Source: Candidatus Zipacnadia bacterium
GTDB taxonomy: Bacteria > Armatimonadota > Zipacnadia > Zipacnadales > UBA5352
Direction of reading: 5' to 3'
NCBI GenBank assembly: GCA_029821635.1
Contig: JALGSW010000008.1
Location: forward strand, 1 to 48,445
DNA: 48,445 bases
Part shown: positions 43,532 through 48,445 of the stretch, one piece after another
How positions within the stretch are numbered: the first letter of the stretch is position 1
How the letters are laid out: each line of letters opens with the position of its first letter
Made by a program: the position numbers and the translations under genes
The notes under the pieces: generated by a model
Seen by the model: only the letters and a program-made list of their open reading frames with translations
What the model was told of the DNA's origin: nothing
The model's database searches: none

Positions 43532-44335
43532 TCACGAATGCTTGTCGATGAACTCGCGGATGAACTCAGCCTGAGGCTGGTGCCCGTCGATGAGGCACGT
43601 ACCGAGGATGCTGTAGCCGCTGATCCGGCCCTGCTCCCACAGCCGGAGCATGGTCTCATACTGCGCGCGCATGACGTCCAGCGGCACGCCCTGGCGGCTG
43701 GGGTAGTCGCGGATGTAGCTGCCGACGATGATCTCCTTGCCGGGGAAGAGCTCGGCGCAGCGCGCCACGTCCTCCTCGAGCTTCGGCAGGTTCTGGAACT
43801 CCCAGACCCACAGGTTGACGATGTCCAGGTGGGGCAGGAAGAACTGCCACTGTTCGAGGTCAAGCTCGTGAGTGTAGACCACCATCCAGAGCTTGAGTTC
43901 GGCGTTGGCGCTGCGGAGCGCGGTCGCTATCTTCTCCGGCCACTGCGCGCCATAGGCATCGTAGTGAAACATGCCGGAGGTGTCGTCGATCAGCGCGCCG
44001 GAGATGTTGGGGAAGTCCAGCGAGACGCGGCTGAGGTTCTCGGCTTCCTCGCGGACGGTCTCCGGATTGCTGTCGCGCCAGTTGGCGTTGCCCCAGCCGT
44101 GCTTCCCCGGCACCGGCTCGATCTCGACCCACTTCCACTTCGAGATCTCCGGTACCACCGCGCCCAAGTGCGCGACCTTGCTGAGGTTGACGTGGGTGTT
44201 CGGGTGGAACATGAAGTTGACGCGATCGAGCCCGAAGTAAGTGGCGCCCTCGCCGACCCCGTAGAGAGTCGGCTCTACTCCCGGGTCGAAGCCCTGCCCT
44301 TCCCAGACCCAGCCCGCGTCGCGGAACGTGCTCAT
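43532..44335 (-). CDS. Glycosidase-like TIM-barrel protein of unknown function, cytoplasmic
   Basis: 267 residues. The frame extends upstream, but ATG at 44335 has AAGGGAG eight nt upstream on the minus strand. Barrel-like strands are visible: YFGLDRVNFMFHPN, DFPNISGALIDDTSGM, KLWMVVYTHEL, DIVNLWVWEFQNLP, EIIVGSYIRDYPS and ISGYSILGTCLIDGH. The acidic pair in ALIDDTSG and E in WVWEFQN would be candidates for an active site. There is no signal peptide. It could be a glycosidase or an isomerase-like barrel; I cannot name the family. It lies downstream of the exported apiosidase-like gene and a possible 36-codon ORF, and ends 9 nt from the convergent giant gene. Confidence 0.65.
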   Translation of the reverse strand: MSTFRDAGWVWEGQGFDPGVEPTLYGVGEGATYFGLDRVNFMFHPNTHVNLSKVAHLGAVVPEISKWKWVEIEPVPGKHGWGNANWRDSNPETVREEAENLSRVSLDFPNISGALIDDTSGMFHYDAYGAQWPEKIATALRSANAELKLWMVVYTHELDLEQWQFFLPHLDIVNLWVWEFQNLPKLEEDVARCAELFPGKEIIVGSYIRDYPSRQGVPLDVMRAQYETMLRLWEQGRISGYSILGTCLIDGHQPQAEFIREFIDKHS

Positions 44336-44339
44336 GCAC

Positions 44340-44450
44340 CTATCTCCCTTCGTTTGGCGCCAGCCGGACGAGAGTCCTCCCGCGGTCAGGGCAGGTTGCC
44401 GGTCGCGCCTCGGCATCTTGAGTCCCCTCGCCGCCCTCTTCCGGTACCAT
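44340..44450 (-). CDS. Possible small ORF (36 residues) upstream of the TIM-barrel gene
   Basis: On the minus strand, ATG at 44450 is preceded by a perfect AGGAGG (plus positions 44458-44463) with a 7-nt spacer. The frame reads MVPEEGGEGTQDAEARPATC and ends with RLAPNEGR at TAG 44340-44342. Its end overlaps the AAGGGAG of the next gene and stops 4 nt before that gene's ATG, an arrangement typical of a translationally coupled leader. The sequence has no recognisable motif and could be the trimmed start of a lost gene. Without homologues it is speculative. Confidence 0.35.
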   Translation of the reverse strand: MVPEEGGEGTQDAEARPATCPDRGRTLVRLAPNEGR

Positions 44451-44558
44451 GGTGGTTCCTCCTCTGCAGGCAGCACGAATCCGGTGTTGGGGCCCCGATG
44501 GCGACGGGAGCGTCAGGTGGGGTGCCGCGCGGGCGCCGAACGTTGTACCTGCCGGCGG

Positions 44559-46004
44559 TCACTTCCTGACCAGCACCGCCACCCAGGGCTCGTCGCCCGG
44601 TGCGGTCAGCTCGCGCCACCCGCCGCCGGCGAGCGCCAGTTCATCGCCCCACTCGCCGGTGGCGACCTCGATCCAGCGGCCCTCGAAGTCCCCTTCGCCC
44701 CCGGTCAGGTTCAGCGTGACCGCGCCGCCACTGCAGAAGAAGAGCACGTACGCCCCGCTCGGATCTGCTGCAAGGTACGCTTCGTTCTCCTTGCGTTCGC
44801 CCAGCAGCTCCTCATGCGCCTCGATCTCCCAGAAGCGCACGAGTTCCTCGACCTTACGCACCGAGCGGATGCACGCCTGGGCGGTCTCGTTGATGCCGAT
44901 GCCTGCGGTGGGGCGGTGGAAGCGCGACGAGGCCGAGCCGCCCAGTAGATTGCGCCAGAAGCGCTCGATGCCATCCTGCGGGGTGCCCGAGCCGAAGCTG
45001 GTCTCGCCCGCGGAGTAGATCTTGGTGTGAGTGACCGGGCGCGGGTGCACCGCGGCCTGCTCCACCACCCAACGCAGCCGGCGCCAGTGGTCCTCGCCGA
45101 AGTTACGGCTGTTGACCTGCGAGATGTCGATGAAGTCGTACAGCTTCGGGTGATCGAGCTCCAGGCGGATCTTCTCCGACTGCTCGGGCCGCCAGCCATC
45201 GTCGAACATGTCGGTGACGAAGACCTCGAGGCCCGCGGCGGCCGCATGCACCTTGATGAAGGCCATCCAGTACTGCCCCCAGCGCGGGTCGGTCGAGGTC
45301 TCGTTGTTCATGCAGTAGAGCACGTTCCCGTAGGGGAGGCTGTGCGCGAGCATCTTCGCGACGAAGCGCTCCTGGTAGCCGCGCAGCAGGTCGTAGTGCG
45401 GGCGGTACTGCTCCATGCCGGGGATGGTGTGATAGAACGGGTGCCTGTCCGCCGAGGGGTGGTCGGGGTAGGCGTCGCCCAGCCCGCTCTGCTCCTCGGT
45501 GTAGTTGACGTTGTTCGCCGGGCGGTAGGGGTGACGCTGCCAGTTGCCCATCCCGCGCGTGTCGCTGAGGTCGAAGCGGTCCCAGACCTCGATCTGCACG
45601 ATGATGTCGCGCTCGTAGGCGAGGCGCATGAGCTCCGCGAAGCGCCGCCAGTACTCCTCGTTCCACTGATCGAGGTCATAGCGCCCGTCTGCCAACTGAG
45701 CGTAGGGATAGGCGTCGCCCTCATCGCGGTCGCTCATGGTGTTGCGGATCTGGTTGCCGCCCACAGCCGCCAGCAGGTCAAGCTGCTCCTCGAGGTCGGG
45801 GATCTGAAAGAGGTTATCCTCGCGTGAGCCGCCCACCAGAAGCACCGGTTGTCCGCGATACTGCCAGTAGCGCGAGTCCTCCGACCACGGCCGGATGCGG
45901 GCGGCATCAGGCATGACGGCTTGTTCCATAGTCTGACCTCCCGCGGTGATTATGCTCGATACAACCATCAGCGCCACCAGGCACGGCCATGCTGTGCGGG
46001 TCAT
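44559..46004 (-). CDS. Exported DUF4038/GH140-like (GH5-superfamily) glycoside hydrolase
   Basis: 481 residues. The frame is open upstream, but ATG 46004 has GAGGGAG nine nt upstream and starts a signal peptide (WPCLVALMVVSSIITAGGQ). RYWQYRGQPVLLVGGSRED is the usual opening of DUF4038/apiosidase-like barrels. Then come DQWNEEYWRRFAELMRLAYE, IVQIEVWDRFD, LYCMNNE235TS (acid/base position) and THTKIYSAGE334TSFG (candidate nucleophile, 99 residues later). The last 90 residues form a beta domain (GAYVLFFCSGGAVTLNLTG; RWIEVATGEWGDE). Family relatives release branched sugars such as apiose from pectin; the exact substrate here is unknown. It is first in a minus-strand pair with the TIM-barrel gene and divergent from the aldo/keto reductase. 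Confidence 0.78.
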   Translation of the reverse strand: MTRTAWPCLVALMVVSSIITAGGQTMEQAVMPDAARIRPWSEDSRYWQYRGQPVLLVGGSREDNLFQIPDLEEQLDLLAAVGGNQIRNTMSDRDEGDAYPYAQLADGRYDLDQWNEEYWRRFAELMRLAYERDIIVQIEVWDRFDLSDTRGMGNWQRHPYRPANNVNYTEEQSGLGDAYPDHPSADRHPFYHTIPGMEQYRPHYDLLRGYQERFVAKMLAHSLPYGNVLYCMNNETSTDPRWGQYWMAFIKVHAAAAGLEVFVTDMFDDGWRPEQSEKIRLELDHPKLYDFIDISQVNSRNFGEDHWRRLRWVVEQAAVHPRPVTHTKIYSAGETSFGSGTPQDGIERFWRNLLGGSASSRFHRPTAGIGINETAQACIRSVRKVEELVRFWEIEAHEELLGERKENEAYLAADPSGAYVLFFCSGGAVTLNLTGGEGDFEGRWIEVATGEWGDELALAGGGWRELTAPGDEPWVAVLVRK

Positions 46005-46372
46005 CTCACGGCGCTCCCTCGATATCAGAGTGACGCCCGAGCACCTCTGGCCGGCACAGCGCCCCTCAACCGGCCGGCCCGGAGCCCGCCTGACCGGGCA
46101 TTTCCCCGCGACGCCGTCCCTGCCTCCCGGAGTGCGCCACGCCGTTGAATGGCAGTTGCCGGCGCGCCGCGGACGTTTCCGGTCGCTTCGGTCTGCCTGC
46201 CCCCGCTCCCCTTGACCGGTTCGGCCCGGATCGTCCCTCCACGGCAGCACGCGGCGCCGGCCGGGCCCGGGGAGAAGGTGCCGGTGTCCCGCGCAGGGAA
46301 CTGCCATGGCAGACAGATCCCTGGTCACCGCAGCCCATCTGCTACGAATCAGTCCGGTTCAGGAGGCCCCGC
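46005..46372. other. 368-nt divergent intergenic region without a recognised gene
   Basis: It separates the minus-strand glycosidase (start 46004) from the plus-strand aldo/keto reductase (start 46373). It is GC-rich with several short palindromes (CCGGCCGG near 46072, GGCGCCGGCC near 46251). A TTGACC at 46212-46217 lacks a matching -10 box at 16-18 nt. Promoters for both genes should lie here, but I cannot place them. No conserved reading frame is evident. Confidence 0.5.
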
Positions 46373-47332
46373 ATGCAATACCGATCCCTCGGCCGCACCG
46401 ATCTCGAAGTCTCGGCCGTCGGCCTCGGCGCGTGGGAGATCGGCGGGGCCGTCACGCTCACCTTCGACGGCCTCGGCACGATTCCGCATGGCTGGGGCAG
46501 CACCGACGATGCCGCCTCACTCGATCTGATCGCCCGCTGCCGCGACGCGGGCGTCAACTTCATCGACACCGCCCCCATCTATGGCGACGGGCACAGCGAG
46601 GACGTCATCGGGCGGGCGCTGGCCGATTGCCGCGACGAGTGGGTCGTCTGCACCAAGGGCGGGCACGGCGCAGCCGAGGGCAAGGCCTGGACCGATTTCA
46701 GCAAAGAGAAGCTCCTGTGGCAGATCGATGAGAGCCTGCGCCGCCTGCGGATGGACCACGTTGATGCCTATCTCCTGCACGGGCCCTCGGCGGACGACAT
46801 CGCCCGCGGGGAGTGCCTCGAAGCGATGGAGATCATGCGCGCGCAGGGCAAGACGCGCTTCGTGGGCGTGTCCATCGGCCCGAACGAGATGGGCGTGGAG
46901 TTGATGCAGCGCGGGGTCGTGGACATGCTGCAGCAGTCGATCAGCATCATCGGCCCGCAGGCGAAGGACGCCCTGCTGCCCGCCGCCGTCGAGCATAACG
47001 TCGGCATCGTCGCGCGCGGCGTCTTCGGCCAGGGCTTCCTGCCGGGCACGCTCAAGCCCGACGCGCAGTTCGGCGATGACGACCGCCGCAGTTGGCAGAA
47101 GATCGAGGCGAAGCAGGCGCTCGTAGCGAAGGCCGAAGCCCTGCGCGAGTTGACCGGCCCGGAGCGCTCGCCGGCGCAGCTCTGCGTGCAGTATGTGCTG
47201 CAGCTCACGGGCGTCACGACGGTCATCGCCGGCACGAGCAAGTGGGCGCACATGGAGGAGAACATCGCGGCCGTGGACTGCCCGCCGCTGACGGATGAGG
47301 ACCTGGCGCTGATCGCGGAAGTGCAGGGGTAG
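46373..47332 (+). CDS. Aldo/keto reductase
   Basis: 319 residues from ATG 46373, with AGGAGG at 46361-46366 and a 6-nt spacer. [19 protein letters not shown] is the standard N-terminus. The catalytic tetrad is intact: D65 and Y70 in [10 protein letters not shown]95 in VCTKGG and H136 in YLLHGP. The C-terminal half keeps [32 protein letters not shown] and [10 protein letters not shown], the NADPH-binding barrel end. It should reduce or oxidise a carbonyl or sugar with NADP(H); the substrate is unknown, but a sugar-derived one would fit the locus. It is cytoplasmic. A shrunken paralogue follows 10 nt after its stop. Confidence 0.92.
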   Translation: MQYRSLGRTDLEVSAVGLGAWEIGGAVTLTFDGLGTIPHGWGSTDDAASLDLIARCRDAGVNFIDTAPIYGDGHSEDVIGRALADCRDEWVVCTKGGHGAAEGKAWTDFSKEKLLWQIDESLRRLRMDHVDAYLLHGPSADDIARGECLEAMEIMRAQGKTRFVGVSIGPNEMGVELMQRGVVDMLQQSISIIGPQAKDALLPAAVEHNVGIVARGVFGQGFLPGTLKPDAQFGDDDRRSWQKIEAKQALVAKAEALRELTGPERSPAQLCVQYVLQLTGVTTVIAGTSKWAHMEENIAAVDCPPLTDEDLALIAEVQG

Positions 47333-47342
47333 GGAGACCGCG

Positions 47343-47603
47343 ATGCTCTATCGCCGGCTTGGCCGCACGAACCTGCAGGTGTCCGAACTCGGCAGGGCCC
47401 TTGAGGGGCATGACGAGGTGCTCGTCGAGACGAAGTACTGTCCCTACGACAGCTACCGACCCGACGCCACCTACGTGGGCACTCCTGAGGCGCTCGTGGC
47501 CTCGGCCGAAGAGAGCCTGCGCCGCCTGCGGCGAATCGCTGAGCAGATGGCCTGGCTGCAGCAGCAGGTCTGGCAACTGACGATGATGCGAGGAGCCGGC
47601 TGA
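47343..47603 (+). pseudogene. Aldo/keto reductase remnant with internal in-frame deletions
   Basis: 86 codons from ATG 47343, preceded by AGGGAGA at 47332-47338. Residues 1-17 (MLYRRLGRTNLQVSELG) are a normal aldo/keto reductase start. The text then jumps directly to RALEGHDEVLVETKYCPYD (residues 18-36), normally some 50 residues later, and to PEALVASAEESLRRLR (48-63). It ends in an unrelated tail (RIAEQMAWLQQQVWQLTMM). The catalytic D, Y and H are missing; only the K survives. It looks like a tandem duplicate of the preceding gene, or a different copy, that lost most of its barrel but kept its frame. A small non-enzymatic protein cannot be excluded. Confidence 0.7.
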
Positions 47604-47734
47604 GTACCTTCTCCCCCGCGGGCGCCCACCTGGTCCCGAGGGCCGTCGCATTGCCTGAACCCGGGGATCCTCCTCCCACCATCCAGATGGCACTCGTCCG
47701 TTGTCCGGTTGGAGCCATTCACTACCGGCAGGTG

Positions 47735-47763
47735 TTGACCACTTTGAGAAGGACCGGTAGATA
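47735..47763 (+). promoter_or_regulatory. Sigma-70-like promoter upstream of the URO-D-like gene
   Basis: TTGACC at 47735-47740 and TAGATA at 47758-47763 are separated by exactly 17 nt. The -10 box ends 25 nt before the ATG at 47789, with GGAGGGAG at 47771-47778 between, so the leader would be very short. It follows a 130-nt gene-free stretch after the aldo/keto reductase remnant. It is the only convincing promoter I found. Confidence 0.5.
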
Positions 47764-47788
47764 AGCCTCCGGAGGGAGCAATGGAGCC

Positions 47789-48445
47789 ATGACGCCTCGG
47801 GAACGAGTTCTGGCCGCGTTCACCAAACAGCAGACGGACAGGGCGCCGGTGCATCACATTGGGACCTGCGCGGAGGTGGCCTCCGCACTGCTCGGACGCG
47901 AGGCGTACGTCGGCGGGGGCATCCAGCAGTGGCGTGAAGTGACTGCCTTGTGGGAGGGCGGAGGCGCCCATGAGGAGTTCGTCGAGCGGTCATTCCGCGA
48001 CGCCATCGAGGTCGCGAAGGTTATTGGGAACGACGTCATCCGACCCAGCTACTGGCGCTACAACCGTAAGCCGACCGAGAAGCTCGACGACAACACCTTC
48101 CTCTTCGCCGAAGGCCCCGAGGAAGACTGGATGGTGCTCCGGTTCGATCGGCCGAGCGAGCAGTGCCATGTCGCCCGACACCATCCCGAGGACAAGCTGA
48201 CCTTCGAGGACATCGAGGAGCAGATCTGCGCCTCTGAGAAGGGCGTGGAGGACTATCAGCCAACCGAAGCGCGCTACGACTTCGAGTTTCGGGCGATGGA
48301 GATGCTCGGCGATGAGTACCTGATCCGCGTAGGCGCAGGCGGGTGCGGCATCCCCACGCGCAATACCGACATCTGGTTCGAGGCCATGCTCCTGCGGCCC
48401 GACCTGATCGAGCGGCACCTTGATGTCCAGGTCGAACGCGCGCGG
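47789..48445 (+). CDS. Uroporphyrinogen-decarboxylase (URO-D)-family protein, 3' end outside window
   Basis: 219 residues are visible from ATG 47789 (GGAGGGAG at 47771-47778) and the frame is still open at the right edge. MTPRERVLAAFTKQQTDRAPV is the signature N-terminus of the URO-D superfamily, which includes heme-biosynthesis decarboxylases and corrinoid or methyl-transferring proteins. Later text, such as AIEVAKVIGNDVIRPSYWR, EDIEEQICASEKGVEDYQ and WFEAMLLRPDLIERHLD, fits the barrel of this family. Many polymer-degrading bacteria carry several such paralogues outside heme clusters, so a methyltransferase-like or other small-molecule role is as likely as heme synthesis. The catalytic end lies outside the window. 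Confidence 0.8.
   Translation, partial: MTPRERVLAAFTKQQTDRAPVHHIGTCAEVASALLGREAYVGGGIQQWREVTALWEGGGAHEEFVERSFRDAIEVAKVIGNDVIRPSYWRYNRKPTEKLDDNTFLFAEGPEEDWMVLRFDRPSEQCHVARHHPEDKLTFEDIEEQICASEKGVEDYQPTEARYDFEFRAMEMLGDEYLIRVGAGGCGIPTRNTDIWFEAMLLRPDLIERHLDVQVERAR

Noticed and set aside
39063-43535. A minus-strand open frame of about 1490 codons opposite the second toroid-propeller gene
   Set aside because: It is a by-product of GC-rich codon use in the real plus-strand gene: no ribosome-binding site, no domain, and His/Arg/Val-rich composition. The plus strand has clear motifs.
46212-46240. A promoter at TTGACC 46212-46217
   Set aside because: No -10-like hexamer occurs 16-18 nt downstream.

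Overview
The window is a G+C-rich stretch (by eye about two thirds G+C) from a free-living bacterium. It is packed with very large exported proteins that act on, bind or read carbohydrate-like polymers. The best taxonomic clue is the protein at 13249-14673 (minus). It carries a pseudopilin-type head with a CxSNLKQ segment, a MYxQDYDExFP-like segment and an H-x9-DG motif. This combination is typical of Armatimonadota and, in variant form, of Planctomycetota and Lentisphaerota. The secreted WD40 protein at 36802-38679 begins like many planctomycete and armatimonad WD40 proteins. An Armatimonadota-like organism is therefore my inference; there is no rRNA or other decisive marker in the window.

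Layout. 1-2575: the end of a serine hydrolase, then a secreted propeller protein. 2576-3573: a degenerate island with a truncated alcohol dehydrogenase, a (GGCAAC)6 microsatellite, two insertion-sequence-end-like repeats and fragments of other genes. 3574-11247 (plus): a parallel beta-helix protein, an SGNH hydrolase and a GH20/GH84-like multidomain protein. 11249-14673 (minus): a GH36 alpha-galactosidase and the H-x9-DG membrane protein. 14849-24028 (plus): two giant exported proteins, one a heparinase-like toroid fused to an FG-GAP propeller, the other a glycosidase-like protein with DUF1080-like and LamG modules. 24078-24668 (minus): a DUF1080 hydrolase. 24857-31710 (plus): a PHP phosphoesterase, a CBM9-like protein, a GH42-like lipoprotein and an unknown exported protein. 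31808-35617 (minus): a classical heparinase II/III-type lyase. 35793-43523 (plus): a beta-helix protein, an exported WD40 protein and a second toroid-propeller giant. 43532-46004 (minus): two glycosidase-like proteins and a possible small ORF between them. 46373-48445 (plus): an aldo/keto reductase, a shrunken copy of it, and the start of a uroporphyrinogen-decarboxylase-like protein.

Taken together this reads as a polymer-degradation region. Exported lyase-like and glycosidase-like enzymes with carbohydrate-binding modules would work outside the cytoplasm. GH36, DUF1080, aldo/keto reductase and PHP proteins without signal peptides would act on products inside. No SusC/SusD, ABC transporter, sulfatase or transcription regulator is visible. 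The most unusual features are the two toroid-propeller fusions, which share a core but carry their discoidin-like module at opposite ends, and the pseudopilin head grafted onto a non-pilin membrane protein. Functions beyond the fold level are uncertain for most of the giant proteins.
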